The position numbers were made by a program, and so were the translations under genes. Source: an uncultured Pseudoclavibacter sp. (GTDB taxonomy: Bacteria; Actinomycetota; Actinomycetes; Actinomycetales; Microbacteriaceae). From it: a stretch of 64,000 nt of DNA. The notes under the pieces are model-generated. The model did not search any database, was not told the origin of the DNA, and saw only the letters and a program-made list of their open reading frames with translations. The stretch spans positions 3,361-67,360 of the forward strand of contig CAMIMS010000004.1 of assembly GCA_946221025.1 (NCBI GenBank). Reading direction: 5' to 3'. Shown here one piece after another: positions 25,365-34,549 of this stretch. The number at the start of each line of letters is the position of its first letter. Within the stretch, counting starts at the first letter, position 1.

Positions 25365-27256
25365 TCGACCGTGACCGACTTCGCGAGGTTTCGGGGTCGG
25401 TCAACGTCAAGGCCCTTCGCCTCCGACAGGCCCATCGCGAACATCTGCAGCGGCACCACCGCGAGCAACGGCTCGAAGTAGGCGTTCGTCGGCGGCAGGC
25501 CGATCACCTCATCCGCGAAGGGCAGCACCGCCGCGTCGCCCTGCTCGCAAATCGCGATGACGCGAGCGCCGCGAGCGCGGATCTCCTGAATGTTCGAGAT
25601 GACCTTCGGGTGCAGCGTGTCATCGTGACGGGGGCTCGGCACCACCACGAACACCGGCTGCCCGGGCTCGATGAGCGCGATCGGGCCGTGCTTCAGCTCA
25701 CCGGCTGCGAAGCCCTCGGCGTGAATGTAGGCGAGCTCCTTCAGCTTCAGCGCGCCCTCGAGGGCGATCGGGTAGCCGACGTGCCGGCCGAGGAAGAGCA
25801 CCGCTCGGGTGTCCGACATCCATCCGGCCATCTGTTCGATGCGCTCGCGCACCTCGAGCACCGTGCGCACCGCATCCGGAACCCGAACGAGCTCCGCGGC
25901 GAGCGCGCGGTGCGCCTCGTCGCCGAGGGTGCCTCGTTTTGCCCCCAGGTGCATGCCGAGCAGGTACAGGGCCGTGATCTGACCGAGGAACGCCTTGGTG
26001 GAGGCCACCGCGACCTCAGGGCCGGCGTGCGTGTAGACGACCGCATCGGACTCGCGCGGGATGGTCGCGCCCTGCGTGTTGCAGATCGAGAGCGTGTGCG
26101 CGCCGAGTTCCTTCGCGTAGCGAACAGCCATGAGCGTGTCCATCGTCTCGCCCGATTGGCTAATCGAGACGACGAGCGTGTTCTCGTCGAGGATTGGGGC
26201 GCGGTAGCGGAACTCGTGCGCGAGCTCGACCGTGACCGGCACCCGGGCCCAGGCTTCAATGCCGTACGCGCCCACCATGCCCGCATACGAGGCGGTACCG
26301 CAGGCGACGATGATGATGCGCGAGATCTTCTGCGGGTCGATCGCCTCGTTCAGTTCGGGCATATTCACCAGGCCATCGCGGATGCGACCGCGAATCGTGT
26401 TCTCGACCGCGATCGGGTTCTCGTCGATCTCCTTGGCCATGAAGCTCGGCCAGCCGCCCTTTTCGCTCGCGGCCGCATCCCACGACACGTCGAACTTCAT
26501 CGCGTCGAGCTCATCCGCCGGGATCTCGCTGCCCGCGAAATCGGTCACCCGCACCCCGTCGGCGCGCACCGCCACGATCTGACCCTGGCCGATCGCCATC
26601 GCGTGTCGGGTGTGCTCGACAAAGGCAGCCACATCCGAGCCGAGGAACATCTCGTCCTCGCCGAGGCCGACAACCAGCGGCGAGTTCAGTCGCGCGCCCA
26701 CGACGAGCCCCGGCTCGTCCTGGTGGATGGCCAGGAGCGTGAACGCGCCCTCGAGGCGGTCGACAACGCTCTTGAATGCCGCTTCGAGCGAGCCCGTGCG
26801 CTGACGCTCAAGGCCGATCAGGTGCGCGGCAATCTCGGTGTCGGTCTCAGAGGTGAGCTCGACACCGGCGGCGAGCACCTCCTCGCGAAGCTCAGCGAAG
26901 TTCTCAATGATGCCGTTGTGAATGACGGCGAGCTTGCCGCCATCGGACAGCTGCGGGTGCGCGTTCTCATCGGTCGGCCCACCGTGGGTTGCCCAGCGGG
27001 TGTGACCGATGCCGGTGTGACCGTCGGCGATGGGGTGACGCTTCAGCTCCCCGAGGAGTTCCTCGAGCTTGCCGGCCTTCTTGGCCGACTGGAGCGTGCC
27101 CGATTCGGCCGCGCCCTGGCCGGCGTCGGATGCGTTCGCATCCGCGATCACGGCAATGCCAGACGAGTCGTATCCGCGGTACTCAAGCCGCTGCAGACCA
27201 CCAAGCAGAACGTCCCGACTCGAGCCCGGGCCGACGTATCCGACGATTCCACACAT
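25361..27256 (-). CDS. glmS: Glutamine-fructose-6-phosphate aminotransferase
   Basis: First step to UDP-GlcNAc. 631 residues from the ATG at 27256, so that the nucleophile is Cys2 in MCGIVGYVGPG; the frame is open further upstream but processing and homology fix this start. The amidotransferase domain holds GIGHTRWATHGGPTDENAHPQ. Two SIS domains follow with SISQSGETMDTLMA and CNTQGATIPRESD, and the end is DRPRNLAKSVTVE, the invariant C-terminus. The gap to coaA is 81 bases and no glmS ribozyme-like leader fits there. Confidence 0.97.
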   Translation of the reverse strand: MCGIVGYVGPGSSRDVLLGGLQRLEYRGYDSSGIAVIADANASDAGQGAAESGTLQSAKKAGKLEELLGELKRHPIADGHTGIGHTRWATHGGPTDENAHPQLSDGGKLAVIHNGIIENFAELREEVLAAGVELTSETDTEIAAHLIGLERQRTGSLEAAFKSVVDRLEGAFTLLAIHQDEPGLVVGARLNSPLVVGLGEDEMFLGSDVAAFVEHTRHAMAIGQGQIVAVRADGVRVTDFAGSEIPADELDAMKFDVSWDAAASEKGGWPSFMAKEIDENPIAVENTIRGRIRDGLVNMPELNEAIDPQKISRIIIVACGTASYAGMVGAYGIEAWARVPVTVELAHEFRYRAPILDENTLVVSISQSGETMDTLMAVRYAKELGAHTLSICNTQGATIPRESDAVVYTHAGPEVAVASTKAFLGQITALYLLGMHLGAKRGTLGDEAHRALAAELVRVPDAVRTVLEVRERIEQMAGWMSDTRAVLFLGRHVGYPIALEGALKLKELAYIHAEGFAAGELKHGPIALIEPGQPVFVVVPSPRHDDTLHPKVISNIQEIRARGARVIAICEQGDAAVLPFADEVIGLPPTNAYFEPLLAVVPLQMFAMGLSEAKGLDVDRPRNLAKSVTVE

Positions 27257-27337
27257 GCGCGACATCATAGGAGTGGGCGCGGGCACAGGTTGCGACCTGA
27301 AAACGGCGCGGCATGCAGATGCGTAGTCTGGTGGCCC

Positions 27338-28294
27338 GTGACGCATGATTCGCACTCCGAGCACGATCGTCGCTGGTCGACCCCGTTCGAAGAGATCGAG
27401 CGGGCCGAATGGGCAGCGCTCGCCCCATCCACCCCGCTCGAACTGGGTGAGGCCGATCTCGAACGGCTGCGTTCGGCGGGCGACCCGATCGACCTGAACG
27501 AAGTGCGCGACGTGTACGGGCCACTGACGCACATGCTCAACATGCACGTCGAGAACGCGCGCACGCTTCACCGCGACACGAGCCGGTTCTTTGGCAACGA
27601 CACCGAACCGACCCCCTTCATCATCGGGATCGCGGGGTCGGTCGCCGTCGGAAAATCGACGACCGCGAGGCTCATTCGTGAGCTCATGAGCCGATTCCCG
27701 AGCACGCCGCGGGTCGACCTCGTGCCAACGGATGGGTTTCTGCTGCCGAACGCGGAGCTTGAACGACGCGGACTCATGCTCCGCAAAGGCTTTCCCGAGT
27801 CGTACGACCGGCGAGCGCTGCTGCGCTTTCTCACCGAGATCAAGTCGGGTTCCCCCGAGGTGCGAGCCCCCTTCTACTCGCACAAGGTGTACGACATCGT
27901 TCCAGATGCGGATGTGGTCGTGCGCCGCCCGGATGTGCTCATTCTCGAGGGCCTGAACGTGCTGCAACCGCCGGCGGAGGGGCACTCGCTCGCGGTCAGC
28001 GACATGTTCGACTTCTCAATCTACGTGGATGCGCGGGATTCAGATATCGAATCCTGGTATCTGAACCGCTTCCTCTCGTTTCAAAAGAGCGCGCACACCG
28101 ATCCGAACTCGTTCTACTACCAGTTCGCGAACCTCACGCACGAGCAGGCGGTGCAGTTCGCCTCGCAGGTGTGGCGAGACACGAACTGGACGAACCTCGT
28201 GGAGAACATTAAGCCCACGCGGCCGCGGGCACGGCTCATCTTGCGTAAGGGCTCGGATCACTCGATTTCGAAGGTGCTGTTGCGCAAGATTTGA
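27338..28294 (+). CDS. coaA: Type I pantothenate kinase
   Basis: First step of CoA synthesis. 318 residues from the GTG at 27338 (VTHDSHSEHDRRWSTPF), the usual length; the much longer open frame upstream is antisense to glmS and acpS. Motifs: PFIIGIAGSVAVGKSTTARLI (Walker A), VDLVPTDGFLLPNAELERRG, FPESYDRRALLRFL, YSHKVYDIVPD and ILEGLNVLQ. Divergent from glmS and convergent with glmM. Confidence 0.96.
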   Translation: MTHDSHSEHDRRWSTPFEEIERAEWAALAPSTPLELGEADLERLRSAGDPIDLNEVRDVYGPLTHMLNMHVENARTLHRDTSRFFGNDTEPTPFIIGIAGSVAVGKSTTARLIRELMSRFPSTPRVDLVPTDGFLLPNAELERRGLMLRKGFPESYDRRALLRFLTEIKSGSPEVRAPFYSHKVYDIVPDADVVVRRPDVLILEGLNVLQPPAEGHSLAVSDMFDFSIYVDARDSDIESWYLNRFLSFQKSAHTDPNSFYYQFANLTHEQAVQFASQVWRDTNWTNLVENIKPTRPRARLILRKGSDHSISKVLLRKI

Positions 28295-28416
28295 GGCGCG
28301 GGGCGGGCGGCGTGACCATTCGCTCGACGCCGCCTGTCGGCACGCCCTCGCGTGCACGAGCATCACGCGGATGCTCTGCGTTCGCGCTGTCGCAGAGGTC
28401 GCTTACGCGAGGTCGC

Positions 28417-29808
28417 CTACGCCGGGTCGAGCGCGAGGCGCTCGCGAACCACATTCGCGAGTTCGTCGGCCTTCGCGCGGGCCGTCTCATGATCGGCAGC
28501 TTCGACCATGACGCGCACGACCGGCTCGGTGCCGGATGGGCGAAGTAGCACCCGCCCGGTGTCGCCGAGCTCGGCCTCGACTCGCTTGATCGCCTCGGCG
28601 ACGCCCGGCTCATCTGTGCATCCCTCACGGCGAACGTCGCGAACGTTGATGAGCACCTGCGGGTAGACGCGCATGACGTCGGCGAGTTCTCGCAGGCTCT
28701 TGCCCTGCGCCACCATTTCGGCCGCGATGTGCAGTCCGGTGAGAATGCCGTCACCGGTGGTGGCGTGCTCCGACATGATCACGTGTCCGGATTGCTCGCC
28801 GCCGAGCGCGAGGTTTCGCGCCCCGAGCGCCTCGAGCACGTATCGGTCGCCGACTTTCGTCTCGACCACGTCAATGCCCGCCTCGCGCATCGCGAGCCGC
28901 AGGCCCAGGTTCGACATGACGGTGACCACGAGCGTGTTGTCGGTGAGCTTCTGTCGCTTGTGCATCGCGAGCGCCAGAATCACCATGATCTGGTCGCCGG
29001 TGATCGGGCGCCCTTCCGCGTCAACGGCGAGGCAGCGATCGGCGTCGCCGTCGTGCGCGATGCCGGCGTCCGCGCCGAGCTGCACCACGGTTTCTGACAG
29101 GCGCTCGAGGTGGGTTGAACCAACGCCGTCGTTGATGTTCATCCCATCCGGGTCATCACCGATGACCGTGACCTTCGCGCCCGCGAGCGCGAATGCCTCC
29201 GGCGAGACGCCGGCCGCCGCGCCATTGGCGCAGTCGAGCACGAGGCGAAGCCCCTCCAGGGGCCTGCGCAGGGGAAGAATGTTCTCGTCGTCCTCTTTAT
29301 CGAGGGTCGACATGAGGTGCAGGATGTAGCGGTCTTCCGCATCCGCAAACCGGTCGATGCGGCCGACGTTCTCGCCGGTGGGCGCAAGGAACGCCTTCTG
29401 CTCGAGCACCTGCTGGATCTCGTCTTCGAGCGCATCCGGAAGCTTCGTGCCGCCGCTGGCGAAGAATTTGATGCCGTTGTCGGGGGCGGGATTGTGGGAT
29501 GCGGAGATCATCACCCCGAAGTCCGCGCCGATATCGGCGGTGAGAAACGCCGCCGCGGGGGTGGGCAGCACGCCCGCGTCGAGCACGTCGACACCTCCGG
29601 CCGCAAGCCCCGCCGCGACGGCGGCACCGATGAAGTCACCGGAGATGCGCGGGTCCCTCGCGAGCACCGCTCGGGGTCGACGACCCTCTTCGCGTGCGTC
29701 ACGGGAAAGCACGACGGCGGCGGCCTGCGCCAAACCGAGGGCGAGGTCAACGGTCAGGTCAACGTTCGCGAGCCCGCGAACGCCGTCCGTTCCAAAAAGG
29801 CGGCCCAT
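28417..29808 (-). CDS. glmM: Phosphoglucosamine mutase
   Basis: Converts glucosamine-6-phosphate to glucosamine-1-phosphate, the step after GlmS. 463 residues from the ATG at 29808, which has AGGAG six bases upstream and gives the standard start MGRLFGTDGVRG. Phosphoserine loop: GVMISASHNPAPDNGIKFF. Metal site: AHDGDADRCLAVD. Sugar loop: LGGEQSGHVI. C-terminal phosphate-binding RPSGTEPVVRVMVEA. It follows rpsI and rplM as in most actinobacteria. Confidence 0.97.
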   Translation of the reverse strand: MGRLFGTDGVRGLANVDLTVDLALGLAQAAAVVLSRDAREEGRRPRAVLARDPRISGDFIGAAVAAGLAAGGVDVLDAGVLPTPAAAFLTADIGADFGVMISASHNPAPDNGIKFFASGGTKLPDALEDEIQQVLEQKAFLAPTGENVGRIDRFADAEDRYILHLMSTLDKEDDENILPLRRPLEGLRLVLDCANGAAAGVSPEAFALAGAKVTVIGDDPDGMNINDGVGSTHLERLSETVVQLGADAGIAHDGDADRCLAVDAEGRPITGDQIMVILALAMHKRQKLTDNTLVVTVMSNLGLRLAMREAGIDVVETKVGDRYVLEALGARNLALGGEQSGHVIMSEHATTGDGILTGLHIAAEMVAQGKSLRELADVMRVYPQVLINVRDVRREGCTDEPGVAEAIKRVEAELGDTGRVLLRPSGTEPVVRVMVEAADHETARAKADELANVVRERLALDPA

Positions 29809-29875
29809 ATAGCTCCTGATGCGGGTGGCGATTGCCACCGATGAGTACTCGAATCGTAGCGACCTTCACGCAGAT

Positions 29876-29934
29876 CGCCCCGTTCACCGTCGCGTGCCCG
29901 CGCGGAAGCGGGTCGGCGCGAGATGAACGGGGCG
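29876..29934 (-). terminator. Hairpin after rpsI, possible terminator
   Basis: CGCCCCGTTCA and TGAACGGGGCG form an 11-bp stem around a 37-base loop that can fold further. No T-run follows on the minus strand, so termination before glmM may be partial. Confidence 0.5.
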
Positions 29935-29949
29935 ACTGGGAAAGCGGGT

Positions 29950-30444
29950 TTAGCGCTTCGAGTACTGCGGCGCCTTGCGGGCCTTCTTGAGTCCAGCCTT
30001 CTTGCGCTCCTTGACGCGAGCGTCGCGCGAGAGGAAGCCGGCCTTCTTCAGCTCGGGGCGGTTGTGCTCGCGGTCAATCTCGTTGAGGGCGCGGGCGATG
30101 CCAAGGCGCAGCGCACCTGCCTGACCCGAGGGGCCGCCGCCGACGATGTTCGCGACGACGTCGTAGCTGCCTTCGAGACCCAGGAGCGTCAGCGGGTCCT
30201 TGATGAGCTGCTGGTGCAGCTTGTTCGGGAAGTACTCGGCGAGGTCGCGGCCGTTGACCGTCATGTTGCCGGTACCGGGGATGAGGCGAACGCGGGCGAT
30301 GGCCTGCTTGCGGCGGCCAACGGCGCTACCCGGAACGGTCAGCGCGGGGCGCTCGCTCGGGGCAACGTTCTCCTGCATTGCGGGGGTTTCCGTCGAGTAG
30401 CTACCCAGCTGCTCGGCGGCATCGAGGTCTGCAATGTCTGCCAT
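29950..30444 (-). CDS. rpsI: 30S ribosomal protein S9
   Basis: 164 residues. A non-conserved N-terminal stretch of about 35 residues precedes the S9 fold (GRRKQAIARVRLIPGTGNM, VNGRDLAEYFPNK). The tail ends GLKKARKAPQYSKR, the basic finger reaching the P-site tRNA. Follows rplM by 32 bases in the usual rplM-rpsI pair. Confidence 0.97.
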   Translation of the reverse strand: MADIADLDAAEQLGSYSTETPAMQENVAPSERPALTVPGSAVGRRKQAIARVRLIPGTGNMTVNGRDLAEYFPNKLHQQLIKDPLTLLGLEGSYDVVANIVGGGPSGQAGALRLGIARALNEIDREHNRPELKKAGFLSRDARVKERKKAGLKKARKAPQYSKR

Positions 30445-30476
30445 GAGATGTCCTCTTCGCTTAGCTGTGGTCGGCG

Positions 30477-30920
30477 CTACTGGGCGACCTGGTCGAACGT
30501 GTAGGGCTTGGGCTGCTGCGCCTCGTGCGGGTGCTCGGCGCCGGCGTAGACCTTGAGCTTCTTGATCTGCTCGCGGCCGAGGGAGTTCTTCGGAAGCATG
30601 CCGCGAATGGCCTTCTCGACCGCGCGGGTGGGGTGCTTCTCGAGAAGCTCGATGTAGTTCGTGGAACGCAGGCCACCCGGGTAGCCCGAGTGACGGTAGG
30701 CGCGCTTCTGCTCGAGCTTCTGGCCGGTGAGCGCGATCTTGTCGGCGTTCACGACGATGACGTAGTCGCCCATGTCCATGTGCGGCGCAAAGGTGGGCTT
30801 GTGCTTGCCGCGAAGCAGCGTCGCTGCGTGCGACGCGAGGCGGCCGAGCACGATATCCGTGGCGTCGACGACGTACCAGTCGCGCTGGGCGTCACCGGCC
30901 TTCGGGGAATAGGTGCGCAT
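30477..30920 (-). CDS. rplM: 50S ribosomal protein L13
   Basis: 147 residues from the ATG at 30920 (MRTYSPKAGDAQRDWYVVDA); the open frame extends to 31025 without reason to use it. Marks: IVLGRLASHAATLLRGKHKP, GDYVIVVNADKIALTG, KRAYRHSGYPGGL and RGMLPKNSLGREQIKKLKVY. First gene of the rplM-rpsI pair. Confidence 0.97.
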   Translation of the reverse strand: MRTYSPKAGDAQRDWYVVDATDIVLGRLASHAATLLRGKHKPTFAPHMDMGDYVIVVNADKIALTGQKLEQKRAYRHSGYPGGLRSTNYIELLEKHPTRAVEKAIRGMLPKNSLGREQIKKLKVYAGAEHPHEAQQPKPYTFDQVAQ

Positions 30921-31049
30921 ATCGCTATGTCTTTCGTTCGGAGTGAGTGGTCCGTGAATCCCGCTCGATCGTGCGTTTGCGATGGCCGTGAGAGTGCGAC
31001 GCAAACGCGACAGTTGAGGGCTCACTTCGATGCCCTACTACGGGCAACC

Positions 31050-31079
31050 TGTACAGCTTACGTCGCAAAATGCCGTCAA
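31050..31079 (-). promoter_or_regulatory. Candidate rplM-rpsI promoter
   Basis: On the minus strand TTGACG (31079-31074) and TGTACA (31055-31050) are 18 bases apart, about 130 bases upstream of the rplM start. The -35 box is good and the -10 box weak. Confidence 0.4.
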
Positions 31080-31212
31080 GGCAAGGGAGTGTCGGTGGAT
31101 GGGGCCGCGGTTTAACCGCGACGCTGCCCGTTCATCCGGCTGCCAGGCCCATCCGTGAGTATTCGACCTACTTCTCTTGTGACGTCAGCATTCTTGTTTG
31201 AGGAGCACGCTC

Positions 31213-31776
31213 ATGCCCTTTCTCACTCCCGAAACGCACGGTGAGCTCGACTCGCTTCGCACCTTCGCCATGCAGCAATTGAGCCAGATTCGCGCGAGCG
31301 CGCACGGTCTGAGCGATGAGCAGATCAATGCATCTCCCACCGCCTCATCACTCACGATTGCAGCCCTCCTTCGCCACACCGGCGGGGTCGCGCTGATGTG
31401 GTCGGCGATGGCGAATAGCGCACCGAAGGCACCGGAGTTCACCGACGAGGAATCGGAGATGAGAACCCCGCTCGATGAACTCGTGAACGACCCGATGCCC
31501 GCATCCGTCGTGCTTGAGCGTTTTGATCGGTGCGTCGGGATCGCGTCGGCGAACCTCGCCGACGTGCAGGATCTCGGCGCTATGGCCCCCGCGTTTGATG
31601 CGCCGTGGCTGCCGGATGGCCTTGAGGGTTGGGAGGCGCGTTGGTGCATATTGCACCTGATCGCCGAAGTCGCCCGTCACGCCGGTCACGCCGACTTCAT
31701 TCGCGAAGCGATTGATGGGAAGACGGCGTTCGAACTCAATGAGCTTCAGGATGCGGCGCCCGGCGAGCGCGAGTGA
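31213..31776 (+). CDS. DinB-like DUF664 family protein
   Basis: 187 residues from the ATG at 31213, with GAGGAG eight bases upstream; an in-frame TTG at 31198 is less likely. Four-helix bundle typical of DinB/DUF664: ELDSLRTFAMQQLSQI, then LLRHTGGVALMW with a metal-ligand His, and the signature HLIAEVARHAGHADFIREAIDG. Relatives are metal-dependent thiol transferases or of unknown role. The last 41 bases overlap the 3' end of truA on the opposite strand. Confidence 0.8.
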   Translation: MPFLTPETHGELDSLRTFAMQQLSQIRASAHGLSDEQINASPTASSLTIAALLRHTGGVALMWSAMANSAPKAPEFTDEESEMRTPLDELVNDPMPASVVLERFDRCVGIASANLADVQDLGAMAPAFDAPWLPDGLEGWEARWCILHLIAEVARHAGHADFIREAIDGKTAFELNELQDAAPGERE

Positions 31777-32605
31777 GTTCCTGCCGCGCTGAGAGCTGTT
31801 GCGCGGATTCGGGATAGCCGACTTCCATCAGGGTCAGGCCCTTCGCGGCGAGCACTGCGAAACCGCTCCCCCGCTCATCCGCTTCGAGAAGCTGCGGCAC
31901 GCTTTCTATCGCGAGGCGGCCGGAGCCGACCGCGGCGCACATGCCAACGAGTGAGCGCACCATCGAATGGCAGAACGCATCCGCCACGACCCGAGCGATG
32001 AGCACGCCCTGCTCATCCCGTTGCCACTGGAACTCCTGCAGCGTGCGAATCGTGGTGGCACCGGGCCGCGGCTTGCAGAAGCCCGCGAAGTCATGCAGAC
32101 CGATGAGCATGGCGGCAGCCTCGTTCATTAAAGCCATGTCAAGCGGCTGGTGCACGCGTGCGGTTCGGTGTCGCTCGAGGGGGTTCGCGGGCGTGTGCGC
32201 ATCGGCGAGCCGGTACTCATAGCGACGCCAAAGGGCAGAGAACCGCGCATCGAACCCGTCCGGCGCGATGTCGCATGACGTGATCGCAACGTCGGCATCG
32301 ACCCCCAGAATGCCGGTCATGCGGCGGATGAAATGCTCTGCCGGGTCGGCATCTGACCCGCGGCGAACCGTGCCCGCCCAGATCGCCTCGTCGAGATCGA
32401 GATGCGCCACCTGCCCGAGGGCGTGCACGCCCGCATCGGTGCGCCCGGCGACCGTGAGGAGCGGCTCGTGTTGCGCCAGGTCGCGGTACAGCGTTCGAAG
32501 CGCCTCCTCCAGGGTTCCCTGCACGGTGCGCAGCCCCGGCTGCGACGCCCATCCCGAGAACGCAGTGCCGTCGTAGGCGATTCCAAGGCGCAGGCGAACA
32601 CTCAT
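31736..32605 (-). CDS. truA: tRNA pseudouridine(38-40) synthase TruA
   Basis: 289 residues from the ATG at 32605 (MSVRLRLGIAYDGTAFSGWA); the longer open frame runs antisense into the rplQ tail and is not used. The catalytic Asp lies in VAGRTDAGVHALGQVAHLD. Also present are RRYEYRL and FCHSMVRSLVGMCAAVGSGR. Modifies U38-40 in the anticodon arm. It follows rplQ after a terminator and its 3' end overlaps the DUF664 gene. Confidence 0.95.
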   Translation of the reverse strand: MSVRLRLGIAYDGTAFSGWASQPGLRTVQGTLEEALRTLYRDLAQHEPLLTVAGRTDAGVHALGQVAHLDLDEAIWAGTVRRGSDADPAEHFIRRMTGILGVDADVAITSCDIAPDGFDARFSALWRRYEYRLADAHTPANPLERHRTARVHQPLDMALMNEAAAMLIGLHDFAGFCKPRPGATTIRTLQEFQWQRDEQGVLIARVVADAFCHSMVRSLVGMCAAVGSGRLAIESVPQLLEADERGSGFAVLAAKGLTLMEVGYPESAQQLSARQELTRARRAPHPEAH

Positions 32606-32658
32606 CCGGCCATCCTGCCAGCCCCCCTCGCTGCCGGATGCACGCCGCGGCACACGAG

Positions 32659-32690
32659 AACGGCCCCGCACCTCTCGGTACGGGGCCGTT
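32659..32690. terminator. Terminator between rplQ and truA
   Basis: AACGGCCCCG and CGGGGCCGTT form a ten-base stem with a 12-base loop, ten bases past the rplQ stop on the minus strand. The T-rich side (TTTT) is on the plus strand; on the minus strand only TTCTC follows. Confidence 0.65.
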
Positions 32691-32699
32691 TTGCGCGAG

Positions 32700-33344
32700 C
32701 TACTTGTCGTCGTCGGCAGCCTCAGCCGCGTCGTCTTCGGCGACGGCTTCCTCAGCCTCGGCGACGGCCTCATCCGAGACCTCGTCCTCGAGCTCAGCCT
32801 CACCGTCGGTGGCGCCTTCCGCGACCTCGGCGACGGCGGTCTCGCTATCGACCATCTCGGTCTCGGCGACGTTGCCCTCAGCGGCTGCGGCCTCAGCGGC
32901 CTGCTCGTCAGCTTCGGCAGCGGCAGTCGCGGCGGTCGCGCCCTGAACGGGTTCGGCCTGCGCGGCACGCTTCACCTTCGGCTGCACGGGCTCGAGAACG
33001 AGCTCGATCACAGCCATCGGCGCGTTGTCGCCCTTGCGGTAGCCGGTCTTGATGATGCGCGTGTAGCCGCCCTGGCGGTCGGCCACCTGCGGGGCGATCT
33101 CCTCGAAGAGCACGTGCACGGTCGACGGGTCACCGATCATTCGCATGACACGGCGACGCGAGTGCAGGTCACCGCGCTTGGCGAAGGTGATGAGGCGCTC
33201 GGCCACCGGCTGCAGGCGCTTGGCCTTGGTCTCGGTGGTCTGGATGCGACCGTGCTCGAACAGCTGCGCAGACATCGTGCGCAGCATGAGACGCTCGTGC
33301 GCCGGTCCGCTTCCGAGGCGGGGTCCCTTGTTGGGCTTTGGCAT
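32700..33344 (-). CDS. rplQ: 50S ribosomal protein L17 with long acidic tail
   Basis: 214 residues; the L17 core is about 120 (MPKPNKGPRLGSGPAHERLMLRTM to the GYTRIIKTGYRKGDNAPMAVIEL strand). The remaining 85 or so residues are almost only Ala, Glu, Asp and Val, a flexible acidic tail of the type seen in some actinobacterial L17 proteins. Last gene of the alpha operon, 72 bases after rpoA. Confidence 0.96.
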   Translation of the reverse strand: MPKPNKGPRLGSGPAHERLMLRTMSAQLFEHGRIQTTETKAKRLQPVAERLITFAKRGDLHSRRRVMRMIGDPSTVHVLFEEIAPQVADRQGGYTRIIKTGYRKGDNAPMAVIELVLEPVQPKVKRAAQAEPVQGATAATAAAEADEQAAEAAAAEGNVAETEMVDSETAVAEVAEGATDGEAELEDEVSDEAVAEAEEAVAEDDAAEAADDDK

Positions 33345-33416
33345 GGTTGTCTTCCTGGTCTCTGTTCGGCCGGGCGGGCCGAACGGTCAAATCAATCGGA
33401 TGCGGGATCCGAAGCC

Positions 33417-34412
33417 TTAGATGTACTCGCCGCTGTCTTCGCCAGCGCCGTAGAAGTGCGCGCCCTCGAATCCGGGCACCGAGTCCTTGAGCGACAGGCC
33501 CATTTCGGTGAGCTTGTCGCGGACCTCATCGACCGACTTCTGACCGAAGTTGCGGATGTTCATCAGCTGCGACTCCGAGAGCGACACGAGCTCGGCAACG
33601 TTGTTGATGCCCTCGCGCTTGAGGCAGTTGTACGAACGCACCGACAGGTCGAGGTCTTCGATCGGAACCGAAAGCTCATCCGAACCCGACACGTCGATCG
33701 GCGCGGCGCCAATCTCGATGCCCTCGGCCTGCTCGTTCAGCTCGCGCGCGAGCGAGAACAGCTCAACGAGCGTGCCACCGGCCGATGCGACGGCGTCGCG
33801 GGGCGAGATAGCGGGCTTGGTTTCAACGTCGACCACCAGGCGGTCGAAGTCGGTGCGCTCACCGGCACGGGTTGCCTCGACGCGGTACGTGACCTTGAGC
33901 ACCGGCGAGTAGATCGAGTCGATCGGAATCTGACCGGCCTCCGAGAACTCGTTGCGGTTCTGCACGGCCGAGACATACCCACGGCCACGCTCGATGGTGA
34001 GCTCGAGCTCAAAGCGGCCATCGTCGTTCAGGGTCGCGATGACGAGTTCGGGGTTGTGGATCTCGACACCGGCCGGAGCCGAGATGTCGGCAGCGGTCAC
34101 CTCGCCGGTGCCGGTCTTGCGCAGGTACGCGGTGATCGGCTCATCGTGCTCGCTGGAGACGACCAGCTGCTTGATGTTGAGGATGATCTCGGTGACGTCC
34201 TCCTTCACGCCCGGAATGGTCGTGAACTCGTGGAGCACCGTGTCAATGCGAACGCTCGTGACGGCGGCACCGGGGATGGAGGACAGGAGGGTACGGCGAA
34301 GCGAGTTTCCGAGGGTGTAACCAAAACCCGGCTCGAGCGGTTCGATGACGAAGCGCGAGCGGTAGTCCGAGATGGACTCCTCGGTCAGCGTGGGGCGCTG
34401 TGCAATAAGCAC
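33417..34412 (-). CDS. rpoA: RNA polymerase alpha subunit
   Basis: 331 residues. The N-terminal dimerisation domain begins MLIAQRPTLTEES and holds FVIEPLEPGFGYTLGNSLRRTLLSS. The C-terminal domain (about 245-315) has ELDLSVRSYNCLKREGINNV and LMNIRNFGQKSVDEVRDKL, which contacts UP elements and activators. Standard position after rpsK; rpsD, often found between rpsK and rpoA, is absent. Confidence 0.98.
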   Translation of the reverse strand: MLIAQRPTLTEESISDYRSRFVIEPLEPGFGYTLGNSLRRTLLSSIPGAAVTSVRIDTVLHEFTTIPGVKEDVTEIILNIKQLVVSSEHDEPITAYLRKTGTGEVTAADISAPAGVEIHNPELVIATLNDDGRFELELTIERGRGYVSAVQNRNEFSEAGQIPIDSIYSPVLKVTYRVEATRAGERTDFDRLVVDVETKPAISPRDAVASAGGTLVELFSLARELNEQAEGIEIGAAPIDVSGSDELSVPIEDLDLSVRSYNCLKREGINNVAELVSLSESQLMNIRNFGQKSVDEVRDKLTEMGLSLKDSVPGFEGAHFYGAGEDSGEYI

Positions 34413-34549
34413 TATGGGTTCCTTTCGGCAGAGCGTCCGCTATATGACGCTCAGCGGGTGGCGGTGAGGTGCGCTAACGATTTCGGACGTATCGGAGCCG
34501 GCCATACCGGCCGGCGGCCCGACTGATCAGGTCGGGCCGGCGGGCGGTG

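Noticed and set aside
25097..27337. Upstream extension of the coaA frame to over 1000 codons
   Set aside because: The extension is antisense to acpS and glmS; coaA homology begins only at 27338.
27257..27337. glmS ribozyme or riboswitch upstream of glmS
   Set aside because: The gap is only 81 bases, shared with the divergent coaA, and shows no matching conserved core.
28374..28397. CTCTGCG/CGCAGAG hairpin between coaA and glmM
   Set aside because: Only seven paired bases with a ten-base loop and no T-run; too weak to call a terminator.
32691..34526. 611-codon plus-strand frame
   Set aside because: Antisense shadow of rplQ and rpoA.
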